From JAWLBM01 sp041687675 (GTDB lineage: Bacteria; Pseudomonadota; Alphaproteobacteria; Rhizobiales; Pleomorphomonadaceae), in contig JAWLBM010000025.1 of the NCBI GenBank assembly GCA_041687675.1, forward strand, positions 12,380-76,379: DNA of 64,000 nucleotides, in the 5' to 3' direction. Position 1 is the stretch's first letter, and each line of letters starts with the position of its first letter. The notes beneath the pieces are model-generated. The model had not been told where the DNA came from. It did not search any database and saw only the letters and a program-made list of their open reading frames with translations. This document shows positions 1 to 7,949 of this stretch, one piece after another. Position numbers and translations under genes: made by a program.

Positions 1-2
1 GC

Positions 3-161
3 GCGGCCGGGCGCCCGGCCCGGATCGCGCTGTCGGCGAACGGCCTCGGCGAACTGCTCGTCACCGTCCGGATCGAGGCGGTGGAGCGGGCGATGGAACG
101 CAGCCCCGCGCTCGACGCGGCGCTGCGCCCCCACCTCGTCCATCACCGCGCCGCAGCCTGA
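3..161 (+). CDS. C-terminal end of an unidentified protein (partial)
   Basis: An open frame enters from the left edge and stops with TGA at 159-161, giving about 52 residues that end in PHLVHHRAAA. The stop lies 10 bp before the GTG of the YcaO gene, so it is probably the previous gene of the same operon. I recognise no motif in this short tail, and the fold and function cannot be judged from it. The rest of the gene lies outside the window. Confidence 0.5.
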   Translation, partial: AAGRPARIALSANGLGELLVTVRIEAVERAMERSPALDAALRPHLVHHRAAA

Positions 162-171
162 TACGGCGGCG

Positions 172-1452
172 GTGACGCCCTCCGCGTCCGGGCGGGGCGG
201 CGGGCCGGACCCGGCGCTGGCGCCGGGCCCGGCCGCGGCCGCCGACAGGGCGCCGTCCGCGGCGCCCGACAGGCTTTGCAGCCCGGAGGAGACCCTCGCC
301 CGGGTCCGCCCGCATCTCGCCGGGCTCGGGATCACCCGCGTCGGCCTCGTCACCGGGCTGGACGTGCTCGGCGTGCCGGTCGGCATGGCGGTGCGGCCGA
401 ACGGGTTCAGCCTCTCCGTCCACCAGGGCAAGGGCCTCACCGACGCGGCGGCGATGGTCTCGGCGGCGATGGAGGCCGCCGAGGTGGCGCTCGCCGAGCG
501 GGCCGGCCTCGCCGCCGAGACGATGACCGCGGCCGAGGCCGCCATGTCCGGCGCGCCGCTGATGCCGCTCGCCCGGCTGACGCGCTGCCGGATGCGGCGC
601 GTCGACCCGGAGCGGCCGCTGCCCCTTGTCCTCGGCCGCGACCTCGCCACAGGCGCGCCACGGCGGGTCCCGACGGCGCTGGTCTCGATCGACCACACCG
701 ACCCGGCGCCCGACGAGGCCTTCGACCGGTCCAGCGACGGCCTCGCATCGGGCAACGGCGAGGACGAGGCCGTGCTGCACGCGCTCTACGAGCTGGTCGA
801 GCGCGACGCCGCCGCGCTCGCCCGCGCCCGCCGGCCCGAGGTCCTCGCCGGCCGGCGGCGCAGCGCCGCCGCCTTCGGCTCCGACGACCTCTCGGGCCTC
901 GAGGACCGGATCCGCGCCGCCGGGCTCGGGCTGGTTCTGCTCGACGTCACCTCCGACATCGGCCTGCCGGTCGTCGCGGCGATGATCGCCCCCGCGGACG
1001 CCGGGCGCCGGCCGGACCTCACCCCGGCCGCCTTCTGCGGCGGCTTTGCCTGCCACCACGACCCGGCGGTGGCCGCGGTGCGGGCCGTGCTCGAGGCCTG
1101 CCAGGCGCGGGCGACCGCCATCGCCGGGGCGCGCGACGACATCGGTGCGGACTGGTACCGGCTCGCGGATGCGGCGAGCGGGCCGGCCGCCGGCCTCGTC
1201 GGGCTTCTCGCCGCCCCCGCCGCGGCGGAGGCCGTCGCCCGTCCCGCGCTGGGCCCGGTTGCGAGCCGCATCGCCGACCTCATCCGCCGCCTCGCCGCTC
1301 GCGGCATGCCGGAGGCGGTCGCGGTGCCGATCGCCGCGCCGCCGGGCCTCCACGTCGTGCGGGTGCTGGTGCCCGGCCTCGAGATCGGCCCCGGCGCGCC
1401 CGGCCGGCGCGCCGGCCCGCGGCTCCTCGCGAGCCTCCTAGGGGCCGCATGA
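172..1452 (+). CDS. YcaO-domain protein (TfuA-associated type)
   Basis: YcaO proteins use ATP to activate peptide backbone amides, forming azolines or, with a TfuA partner, thioamides. The 426-residue product has the expected ATP-site landmarks: an SxxxExxE helix (S97, E101, E104) and a second acidic helix ending in ELVERDA near residues 207-213, preceded by SDGLASGNG (188-196). There is no proline-rich C-terminus of the azoline-forming class, which suits a TfuA-coupled enzyme. The first 30 residues are Pro/Ala-rich, the GTG start has only a weak ribosome site, and a later start is possible. The stop overlaps the next gene in an ATGA. Family assignment is secure; the substrate is unknown, and I saw no precursor-peptide gene in the window. 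Confidence 0.88.
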   Translation: MTPSASGRGGGPDPALAPGPAAAADRAPSAAPDRLCSPEETLARVRPHLAGLGITRVGLVTGLDVLGVPVGMAVRPNGFSLSVHQGKGLTDAAAMVSAAMEAAEVALAERAGLAAETMTAAEAAMSGAPLMPLARLTRCRMRRVDPERPLPLVLGRDLATGAPRRVPTALVSIDHTDPAPDEAFDRSSDGLASGNGEDEAVLHALYELVERDAAALARARRPEVLAGRRRSAAAFGSDDLSGLEDRIRAAGLGLVLLDVTSDIGLPVVAAMIAPADAGRRPDLTPAAFCGGFACHHDPAVAAVRAVLEACQARATAIAGARDDIGADWYRLADAASGPAAGLVGLLAAPAAAEAVARPALGPVASRIADLIRRLAARGMPEAVAVPIAAPPGLHVVRVLVPGLEIGPGAPGRRAGPRLLASLLGAA

Positions 1453-2183
1453 GGCTGCTGTTCGCCGGACCCTCGCTTGCGGGCGACCTCGACGCCCTCG
1501 CCCGCGCCCACCCGGACATCGTCTTCCGCGGCCCGGTCGCCCGCGGCGACCTCGTCCGCGCGGTGCGCGAAGGCGCGACCGCCGTCGGCATCGTCGACGG
1601 CCTGTTCCGCGAGCGGCCGCCGGTCTGGCACAAGGAGATCCTCCACGCCCTGTCGCTCGGCGTCGCCGTTGCGGGCGGCGGCTCGATGGGGGCGTTGCGG
1701 GCGGCCGAGTGCGGCGCCTTCGGCATGGTCGGCCTCGGCCGGGTCCACCGCCTTCTCGCCGACGGCGTCGAGTTCGACGACGGCTGCGTCGCCCAGCTGC
1801 ACGCGCCCGCCGCCCTCGGCTGGCTGCCGCTGTCCGAGGCCAAGGTCACGGTGGAGGCCACCATCGACGCGCTCGCCGCGACCGGCGCGCTCCGCCCCGG
1901 CGAGGCGGCGGCGCTCCGCGCGGCGAACCGGGCGACGCCCTTCGCCGGGCGGAGCTTCGCAACCGTCGCGGCCGCCGCCATCGGCGATCCGGACCGCGCC
2001 CGGACCCTCGCCGGCCTCCTCGCCGGCGCGCGGGTCGACGTGAAGCGGGCCGATGGGCTCCTGGTGCTCGACTGGCTCGCCGCCCGGCCGGACCGGCGCG
2101 ACCCGCCGCCCGACGGCTGGACCTTCGCAGAGACCTCCGCCTGGCGCGCCCTCATCGCCGAACTGGACGGCACGGAGAGGTGA
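1449..2183 (+). CDS. tfuA: TfuA-like protein
   Basis: The 244-residue product matches the TfuA family: GIVDGLFRERPPVWHKEIL (residues 47-65), then GGGSMGALRAAE (76-87) and an acidic stretch GVEFDDGCVAQLHAP. TfuA proteins were first linked to trifolitoxin and act with YcaO partners in backbone thioamidation, probably by helping sulfur delivery or amide activation. The ATG overlaps the YcaO stop by 4 bp and the stop overlaps the next start in a GTGA, so the three genes are translationally coupled. This pairing is the best evidence that the locus modifies a peptide or protein. The identity of the modified backbone remains unknown. Confidence 0.88.
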   Translation: MRLLFAGPSLAGDLDALARAHPDIVFRGPVARGDLVRAVREGATAVGIVDGLFRERPPVWHKEILHALSLGVAVAGGGSMGALRAAECGAFGMVGLGRVHRLLADGVEFDDGCVAQLHAPAALGWLPLSEAKVTVEATIDALAATGALRPGEAAALRAANRATPFAGRSFATVAAAAIGDPDRARTLAGLLAGARVDVKRADGLLVLDWLAARPDRRDPPPDGWTFAETSAWRALIAELDGTER

Positions 2184-3376
2184 GCTACGGCCCTCCCCGG
2201 CTGGTCGACGCCGTCGCCGGTCCGATCCGGCGCATCGCCGTCTCGCTGCCCGCCCGCTGGATCGAGGCGGATCCGCCGCTCGCCGCCGCCCTCGCCGGGA
2301 TTGTGCCGGAGGCGCATCTTCTCCTCGTCGCCCACGAGCGCACCGCCGCGGCGGCGGCGCGGCTGTCGGCGGCGCGGCCCGCGAGCGTGCTCGCCTGCCC
2401 GGACCGGACGCCGCTGACGCTCTGGTGCCGCGCCGCCCTGCTCGCCTTCGACGACGGCGCGATCGCACCCTCCTCCCCGCCCGCCCCGCCGACGCCCGCC
2501 CGCGCCGTCTTCGAGCGCCTCGCCGCCGAGGGCCTCGCCGTCCGGGCCGCCGAAGGCGTGCCCGCCCGCGGCGGCAACCTGCTGCCGGTCGGCGAGGTGC
2601 TGCTGGTCGGGGCCGACGAATGGCGGCGCTTCTCGGAGGCCGCGCCTGGGGGCGGGGACGCCGCCCGGCTCTGCCGGACGCTGGTCGACGGCACCCGCCG
2701 GCCGGTGGTCGTCGCCGGCGGCAGCGGCCGCAGCCCGGGGCCGTCGCGCGCCTTCACCGGGCCGGACGGCGCGCGCTGGCACGAGACGGCGGAGCCGGGG
2801 GTGGTCGAGCGGCACAGCCGGCAGCCGGCCTACCACCTCGACCTCCACGTCACCCCGACCGGCGTCCTGCGCGACGGGCGACCGCTGCTCCTCGTCGGCG
2901 ACCCCGCCCTCGCGGCCCGCCTCTCCGGCACCGCCGCCGTGCCCGAGCGCGCGGCCGAGTTCGACGCGGCGGCCGAAGCCCTCGACGCCGCGGGCTTCGC
3001 GGTGGAGCGCCTTCCGCTGCCGCTGGTCGCCTTCGACGACCCCCGGGCGCGCCGGCGGGACTGGGTGTTCGTCTCCTACGGCAATGCGCTGGTGGAGAGC
3101 TTCGGCGGCGGCGGCCGGGTGCACCTGCCGCGCTTCGGCCAGGCGGGCGACACTGACCTCTCGGCCTGCGACGAGGCCGCGGCCGGCATCTTCGCGAGCC
3201 TCGGCCTCAAGGTGGTCCCGGTGCACGGCCTCGGCCCGCTGGCGCGGATGGCGGGCGGGCTGCACTGCGCCGCGCTGGTGCTGGCGCGGGGCGAGCCCGC
3301 GGGACAGCGCACGGCGCCACCCCGGTCGGGCGCCGACGCGGGCCGGGCCCGCACCGGAGGCCTCCGCGGCGGGTGA
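2180..3376 (+). CDS. pentein-fold (amidinotransferase/agmatine deiminase-like) protein
   Basis: The 398-residue protein has no annotation I recall, but its landmarks follow the pentein (guanidine-modifying) superfamily in order: RGGNLL (130-135), YHLDLHV (218-224, the His-x-Asp element), SYGNALVE (299-306), LPRFGQAGD (316-324), then LKVVPV and AGGLHC with the presumed catalytic Cys at 363. Penteins include agmatine deiminase, peptidylarginine deiminase and amidinotransferases, all acting through a Cys-His-acidic set on guanidino groups. GTG at 2180 is the natural start because it overlaps the tfuA stop. The tail after residue 370 is low in complexity. Its place behind ycaO-tfuA suggests Arg modification of the same target, but that is inference. 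Confidence 0.7.
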   Translation: MSYGPPRLVDAVAGPIRRIAVSLPARWIEADPPLAAALAGIVPEAHLLLVAHERTAAAAARLSAARPASVLACPDRTPLTLWCRAALLAFDDGAIAPSSPPAPPTPARAVFERLAAEGLAVRAAEGVPARGGNLLPVGEVLLVGADEWRRFSEAAPGGGDAARLCRTLVDGTRRPVVVAGGSGRSPGPSRAFTGPDGARWHETAEPGVVERHSRQPAYHLDLHVTPTGVLRDGRPLLLVGDPALAARLSGTAAVPERAAEFDAAAEALDAAGFAVERLPLPLVAFDDPRARRRDWVFVSYGNALVESFGGGGRVHLPRFGQAGDTDLSACDEAAAGIFASLGLKVVPVHGLGPLARMAGGLHCAALVLARGEPAGQRTAPPRSGADAGRARTGGLRGG

Positions 3377-3470
3377 CCGGCGCGGCCGCAGGGCGCCCGG
3401 GGCCTCGAAATCCATCGCCAACGGCAGGTCGGCAGCACTGCTTCGGGACGCAGCCCTCCGGTTTGCGCAC

Positions 3471-3496
3471 GGAACCTTTGTGACCGGCAACAAGTT
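3471..3496 (+). promoter_or_regulatory. EcfG-type general stress promoter
   Basis: GGAAC at 3471-3475 is followed after 17 bp by AGTT at 3493-3496, which fits the alphaproteobacterial EcfG consensus (GGAAC, 16-17 bp, then GTT). It ends 29 bp before the start codon of the PRC-barrel gene. It is one of five such sites between 3.4 and 17.3 kb. Confidence 0.6.
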
Positions 3497-3525
3497 TTCA
3501 GTTCATCGCAGACAGAGGACGGGAG

Positions 3526-4371
3526 ATGACCATGAAAAAGACATTCTATTGCCTGCTTTTTGCTTCGGCTTTGGTTCCGGTGAGCGTGCTGGCCCAGGAC
3601 GCCGCGGCGCCCGACCAGGCTCCGCTGGTGCTGCCGGAGGCGCAGCAGCAGGGCGGCGAGTCGGTGCAGACCCCCGCGGCCGGCACGGACGGCATGGCTC
3701 CGGCCGGCGATGCCGGGATGGCCCCGGCCGAAGGCACCGCCGAGCAGCAGCCGGCTCCGGTCGATGACGGGGCGATCTCCGTCGAGACCGTCACCATCAC
3801 GCCGGAGGAGGACACGTTCACGGGCGAGACCTTCGTCACCGTGCCGCCCGAGGGCGCCTGGCGCGTCGCCGACCTCGTCGGCAAGGACGTCTTCGGCAGC
3901 GACCAGGAGGACATCGGCGAGATCAACGACGTGATCGTCGGCCAGACCGGCGAAGTGATCGCGGTGATCGTCGGGGTCGGCGGCTTCCTCGGCATCGGCG
4001 AGAAGGACGTCGCCGTCTCGATGCAGGCGCTGGAGTTCGGCCCGGGGATGACCGAGGCCGAGGTCGCGGCGCGGTCCGATGCCGCCAGCGGCACCGGCGA
4101 GACCGACCTCTCCGCAACGCCGATCCCTGAGGATCCGGAGACCACCGGCGCCGTGGAGGCCGACAACTCCGACATGACCGCCGTCAACGAGCCGGTGGAC
4201 GTGGAGATCGGCGAGGACGCGCTGCCGAGCCGGATCGTCCTCAACGTGACCCGCGAGGACCTCGAGCAGGCTCCCGCCTTCGAGGGCATCCGGTCCGCCA
4301 ACATCGCCCGCGACCTCGAGGAGGGCGGCGCCATGGAGGACGAGGAACTGACGCCGGCGCCGGCGCAGTAA
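3526..4371 (+). CDS. secreted PRC-barrel domain protein
   Basis: The 281-residue protein starts with a Sec-type signal peptide (MTMKKTFYCLLFASALVPVS, probable cleavage after VLAQ near residue 24). A Pro/Ala/Gln-rich linker follows, then one PRC-barrel domain at about residues 105-170 (DLVGKDVFGSDQEDIGEIND, then a GEVIAVIVGVGGFLGIGEKD strand pair). The C-terminal third is acidic. Periplasmic PRC-barrel proteins are common in alphaproteobacteria and often belong to the general stress regulon, in agreement with the promoter at 3471. Two ATGs six bases apart (3526, 3532) are both possible; 3526 has the purine-rich GGGAG just upstream. A terminator follows. The molecular role is not known. Confidence 0.85.
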   Translation: MTMKKTFYCLLFASALVPVSVLAQDAAAPDQAPLVLPEAQQQGGESVQTPAAGTDGMAPAGDAGMAPAEGTAEQQPAPVDDGAISVETVTITPEEDTFTGETFVTVPPEGAWRVADLVGKDVFGSDQEDIGEINDVIVGQTGEVIAVIVGVGGFLGIGEKDVAVSMQALEFGPGMTEAEVAARSDAASGTGETDLSATPIPEDPETTGAVEADNSDMTAVNEPVDVEIGEDALPSRIVLNVTREDLEQAPAFEGIRSANIARDLEEGGAMEDEELTPAPAQ

Positions 4372-4400
4372 CCCCGCCCGGGGCTTCCCCGGACTCGATC

Positions 4401-4435
4401 AGGCCGCCGCCGGAGCCCCCGGTGGCGGCCTTTTC
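4401..4435 (+). terminator. rho-independent terminator after the PRC-barrel gene
   Basis: A strong hairpin (GGCCGCCGCCGG, short loop, CCGGTGGCGGCC) is followed by TTTTC. It lies 30 bp after the PRC-barrel stop and separates it from the converging stress operon on the minus strand. Confidence 0.75.
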
Positions 4436-4454
4436 GTTGAGCCCGCCGCGAGGG

Positions 4455-4955
4455 TCAGAATCGGACCTGCTGGCGCACGCCGACCTCCGGCTCGTGCTGC
4501 GCCGAGACGTTGGCCCTCGCGATCTCCCAGCCGAACTTGAGGGTCGAGCCGGTCGAGCCCCAGACCTCGCCCGCATGCGGCGCGAACTCCAGGACCACGA
4601 GGCGCGGGTCGTCCTTGCCCTCCTCGAACCAGGCCGAGACGACCGGATTCCAGAACCGGTCTATGACCTCGCGCGAGCGGGTCGGCGTCAGCCGGCCACG
4701 GACGCAGGCATGATAATCATGGTCCTTGCCCACGACGGCGAGCTGCCCCTCCGCGCCAGCGCCCACCTCGCGGGCGAGGTCGGTGTCGGACTTGGTGAAG
4801 AAGTAGATCCGGCGAGTGTCCCGGTCCACCATCGGCGCCATCGGCTGCAGGACGTCGGCGGAGCCGACGATGCCCAGCATGGCGGCGTGGATGCGGCCGA
4901 GTTCGTCGAAGAACTGCTCGGCGGGCGCGGTGCGGGTGCGGTCGAGATCGACCAT
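4455..4955 (-). CDS. general stress protein 26-like FMN-binding split-barrel protein
   Basis: The 166-residue product belongs to the pyridoxamine 5'-phosphate oxidase-like (GSP26) family: MLGIVGSADVLQPMAPMVD forms the first strands, RRIYFFTKSDTDLAREV the next, then VGKDHDYHACVRGR and DRFWNPVVSAWFEEGKDD (the W-N-P...W-F element typical of the family), ending with EVWGS. These small proteins bind FMN or related flavins and appear in stress regulons; the reaction is usually unknown. The ATG has a good GGAGG six bases upstream. It lies 61 bp downstream of yihY and is presumably the last gene of the P450 - yihY - gsp26 stress operon. Confidence 0.85.
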   Translation of the reverse strand: MVDLDRTRTAPAEQFFDELGRIHAAMLGIVGSADVLQPMAPMVDRDTRRIYFFTKSDTDLAREVGAGAEGQLAVVGKDHDYHACVRGRLTPTRSREVIDRFWNPVVSAWFEEGKDDPRLVVLEFAPHAGEVWGSTGSTLKFGWEIARANVSAQHEPEVGVRQQVRF

Positions 4956-5016
4956 GGATGGCCTCCGATCGGTGTTGGGGTGGTGGATGCCCGGACGGCG
5001 GCGCCGTCCGGGGTTG

Positions 5017-5979
5017 TCAGCCGCGGGTCTCGCCCAGCGTGTCGGCGACCTCGGCGCCGCGCACGCCCATCGGCTCGCGCTCGCCCTCGGTGCTGTCGCG
5101 CACGGTCTGGTGCTCGAGTTCGGCGTTCAGCTCGGCGCCGACCACGACGATGTTCATCGAGATCCAGATCCAGAACAGGAAGCCGATCAGCGAGCCGAGC
5201 GAGCCATAGGTGGCGTTGTAGCTGCCCATGTTCGCCGCGTACCAGCTGAACAGGGCCGAGGCGATCACCCAGACGATCACGGTCAGCACCGCGCCGGGCG
5301 TGATCCAGCGCCACTGGGCGCGGTCGCGGCTCGGGCCGAAGCGGTAGAGGGCGGCGAGCCCGGCGACCGCGAGCAGGCCCGCGAGCGCCAGGCCGCCCCA
5401 GCGCGTCCAGGTCTGGGCGCCGGCGCCGAGACCGATCGAGCCCAGGATCGGCGGCAGCAGGACCGTCGCCGCGAGAGCGGCGATCACGACGAGGATCAGC
5501 GCCACCGTGAAGGTCAGGGAGACGGCGTTGAGCTTCAGGAAGCTGCGCTTCTCGCGCTCGCCGTAGGCGATGTTCATCGCCTCGAACATCGACTTGATCC
5601 CGGCGTTGGCGCTCCACAGCGACACCGCCAGCGATCCCGCGAAGGCGAAGCCCAGCGTCGAGCCGGCCTGCTCGGTGATCCGCTCGAGCTGACTCCTCAG
5701 GATGTCCATGCCGCCGCCGGGAATGATGCCCTCGAACATGTCGAGGTGGCTCTGTACCGCCTCGGGGTCGGTGAAGAGGCCGTAGATCGAGACGAGCGCG
5801 GTGAGGCCGGGGATCAGCGCCAGGAGCAGGTAGAAGGTGACGCCGGCCGCGACCAGCATCACCCGGTCCTCGGTGATCTGGTCCTTGACGCGATAGAGCA
5901 CGTCCTTCCAGCCGCGGGCCGGGATCTCCCGCGGCGAGCGGGCGCGGCGGCCGTGGGCGTCCTCGGTGTAGTCGGTCAT
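5017..5979 (-). CDS. YihY/BrkB-family inner-membrane protein
   Basis: The 320-residue protein has the YihY/virulence factor BrkB signature: a short soluble N-terminus, RVMLVAAGVTFYLLLALIPG near residues 45-64, several further membrane segments, and a membrane-proximal YLWSANAGIKS-like region (ANAGIKSMFEAMNIAYGE). About six transmembrane helices are predicted by eye. It was once proposed to be RNase BN, which is not accepted, and transport or envelope roles are suggested instead. The start MTDYTED is chosen because its ATG overlaps the P450 stop (ATGA) and follows GGGAG. The C-terminal tail is hydrophilic. Co-transcription with a P450 and GSP26 under a stress promoter points to envelope stress. 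Confidence 0.88.
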   Translation of the reverse strand: MTDYTEDAHGRRARSPREIPARGWKDVLYRVKDQITEDRVMLVAAGVTFYLLLALIPGLTALVSIYGLFTDPEAVQSHLDMFEGIIPGGGMDILRSQLERITEQAGSTLGFAFAGSLAVSLWSANAGIKSMFEAMNIAYGEREKRSFLKLNAVSLTFTVALILVVIAALAATVLLPPILGSIGLGAGAQTWTRWGGLALAGLLAVAGLAALYRFGPSRDRAQWRWITPGAVLTVIVWVIASALFSWYAANMGSYNATYGSLGSLIGFLFWIWISMNIVVVGAELNAELEHQTVRDSTEGEREPMGVRGAEVADTLGETRG

Positions 5980-7262
5980 GTCGGGCTCCCGTGTCTTGCG
6001 ACCGACGCCGCCCGCGGGTCGAGCCGGACCTCGCGGATGACGAAGCGGCTGGCCGGCAGGGCCGGCGCCTTCGACCGGTCGATGGCGAGGTCCTGCTCGG
6101 GGACGATGTAGGTCATGCCGCCGGCGAGCAGCGTCACCGCCTGCTTCATCAGCGCGATGGTGATCCACTCGCCCGGGCAGCGGTGGCCGGTGAGGAAGGC
6201 GCCGCCTCCCTGGGGCACGAAGTCGTAGGGACTGCCGCTCCAGGAGAGGAAGCGGTCCGGGTCGAAGCGATCCGGATCCCGCCAGGTGGACGGATGGTGG
6301 TTGGTCGCGAACAGGCCGAGGATGGCCCAGTCGCCGGCCTTGAACTCGTGGTCCCGCCAGCGGAAGTCGGCCGTCGCGCGGCCGCCGACCAGGGGGAAGA
6401 AGGGATAGTGCCGCCGCACCTCCTGGACGAAGCGCTCCACCTCCGGGTCCTCCGCGGCCGCGAGCCGGGCCCTGAGGTCGGGCCTCAGGTGCAGCGCGTG
6501 GGCGGCGAAGACGATGAAGCGGTCGACGGCGACGGTCGGCCGGAGGACGTTGAGGAGCTCGATTGCCGCGACCTCCGGGTCGAGCAGGCGGCCGTCCTCG
6601 TCCTCGTGGGCGGCGACGAGGGCGAGCGGCGATCCCGGCCGTGGCTTCGGGTCGCCGACGCGGGCCCGCCTGACGATGTCCGCCGCCCAGCGCTCGGACC
6701 GGCGCCGCAGCATCAGCGCGGGGACGACGCTCGGGCCGACGGCGCCGGCGCGGTCGATCATGGCACCGAACTCGCGGCTGCGCCGGTCCACCTCGTCCCC
6801 GCGCAGCGGCACGGCGGCCCAGTCGCAGGCGACCCTCGTCAGCAGCAGGCGGATCGCGTCGAACAGCACGACCTCCCGGCTACGCTGCCAGTCGGCGGCG
6901 GCGGCCGTCATCGCCTCGGCGAAGCGGCCGGTGAGGTCGGCGATCGCCTCGGGCGTCATCATGCCCATGAACATCGCCTTGCGCCGGTGGTGCGGCTTTC
7001 CCTCCATCTGCTGCACGCTGCCCTTGTCCTGCAGCAGCTTCAGCGTGGTGCGCGGAATCGCGCCGGCGCGGCAGAAGCGGCCATCGCCGTAGAAGACCTC
7101 GGCGGCGTCCGGCCCCTGCATGCAGACGACCGGCCGCAGCATCAGCCGCGTCAGGAACGCGTCCGATCCGAGCTGCCGGCAGCGCTCCCCGATGTAGCCG
7201 TAGGTATCGGAGAGCAGCGCCAGCGTGTCGTCGAATCCGGGGGCGCGGGGCAGTCCAGGCAT
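5976..7262 (-). CDS. cytochrome P450, CYP152-like fatty-acid peroxygenase
   Basis: The 428-residue P450 has the ExxR motif (E281, R284) and a heme loop FVPQGGGAFLTGHRCPGEW with the cysteine ligand at 362. In the I-helix the usual acid-alcohol pair is replaced by Arg241-Pro242 (NVLRPTVAVDRF), the hallmark of CYP152 peroxygenases, where the Arg holds the fatty-acid carboxylate and H2O2 is used directly without a reductase. Consistent with that, no ferredoxin or reductase gene is nearby. Likely reaction: alpha or beta hydroxylation (or decarboxylation) of fatty acids. The start at 7262 has GGAG close upstream; a longer frame to 7325 lacks one. Preceded by an EcfG-like promoter, which suggests peroxide or lipid stress as the setting. 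Confidence 0.88.
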   Translation of the reverse strand: MPGLPRAPGFDDTLALLSDTYGYIGERCRQLGSDAFLTRLMLRPVVCMQGPDAAEVFYGDGRFCRAGAIPRTTLKLLQDKGSVQQMEGKPHHRRKAMFMGMMTPEAIADLTGRFAEAMTAAAADWQRSREVVLFDAIRLLLTRVACDWAAVPLRGDEVDRRSREFGAMIDRAGAVGPSVVPALMLRRRSERWAADIVRRARVGDPKPRPGSPLALVAAHEDEDGRLLDPEVAAIELLNVLRPTVAVDRFIVFAAHALHLRPDLRARLAAAEDPEVERFVQEVRRHYPFFPLVGGRATADFRWRDHEFKAGDWAILGLFATNHHPSTWRDPDRFDPDRFLSWSGSPYDFVPQGGGAFLTGHRCPGEWITIALMKQAVTLLAGGMTYIVPEQDLAIDRSKAPALPASRFVIREVRLDPRAASVARHGSPT

Positions 7263-7308
7263 CGTGTCTCCGAGGGCTCGGGCGCGCGTCGGCGCCGCAC
7301 GGGGTTTC

Positions 7309-7334
7309 AACCCCTGTCGCGGCAAGGACGTTCC
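7309..7334 (-). promoter_or_regulatory. EcfG-type promoter of the P450-yihY-gsp26 operon
   Basis: Read on the minus strand, GGAAC (7334-7330) is followed after 17 bp by GGTT (7312-7309). The -10 element is about 46 bp before the P450 start codon. Confidence 0.6.
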
Positions 7335-7481
7335 GCCTCCCCGGCGACCTCTTCACCGCCGCATGGCCGATCAACGGAAACAGGCAATTCGCGCGCGGAC
7401 CGCGACGGGGCATGGTCCGCGCTGTCCGGCGGCGGCCCGCCGGGCCGGCGAAGACGCCGCCGAACGCCTTCTGGAGACAAG

Positions 7482-7925
7482 ATGATGAGCGCGATCCCGT
7501 CACTCGGAAGGACCGACGCCCCGGCGGCCCCGTCCGGCATCGCCCCGGAGGCGGGCATCGTCGCGGCCGGCCCGCGGCTCGTGCTGCGGGCGGAGGGTGC
7601 AGCCGTGCTGGCGGCCGCCACGGCGACCTATGCCGCCGGCGGCTGGAGTTGGGCGATCTTCGCGCTCGCGGTCCTCGCCCCGGACCTCTCGATGCTCGGC
7701 TATCTCGCCGGGCGGCGCGCCGGGGCGGCGCTCTACAACGCCGCCCACAGCCATGTCGGTCCGCTGGCCGTCGCCCTCGCCGGGCATCTCCTGGGGTCGG
7801 GCGAGGCCGTTGCCGCAGCCCTTGCCTGGGCGGCGCACATCGGCTTCGACCGGATGCTCGGCTACGGTCTCAAGTATGCCGACGGCTTCGGCCGGACCCA
7901 CCTCGGCCGGTTTGGCCGGCGCTGA
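7482..7925 (+). CDS. DUF4260 family membrane protein
   Basis: The 147-residue product matches DUF4260: a hydrophobic core with about four membrane segments (for example SWAIFALAVLAPDLSMLGYL), the conserved GAALYNAAHSHVGPLAVALA (residues 84-103) with paired His, and the C-terminal AWAAHIGFDRMLGYGLKY followed by THLG. Function is unknown; conserved His and Asp residues face one side and could bind metal. The start ATGATG at 7482/7485 follows GGAG. It faces the stress operon divergently and ends 24 bp from the converging epimerase gene. I found no EcfG-like site in front of it. Confidence 0.85.
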   Translation: MMSAIPSLGRTDAPAAPSGIAPEAGIVAAGPRLVLRAEGAAVLAAATATYAAGGWSWAIFALAVLAPDLSMLGYLAGRRAGAALYNAAHSHVGPLAVALAGHLLGSGEAVAAALAWAAHIGFDRMLGYGLKYADGFGRTHLGRFGRR

Positions 7926-7949
7926 GGCGACGCGGCCCGGGGCGGGGCC

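Noticed and set aside
61..1353. Long open frames on the strand opposite or in other phases of many genes (for example 61-1353 minus, 58918-63663 minus).
   Set aside because: They are Arg/Gly/Pro-rich shadows caused by the very high GC content, have no family motifs and lie over well-supported genes.
7926..7949. Short GC hairpin between the converging DUF4260 and epimerase genes as a two-way terminator.
   Set aside because: Pairing is weak and there is no T-run in either direction.
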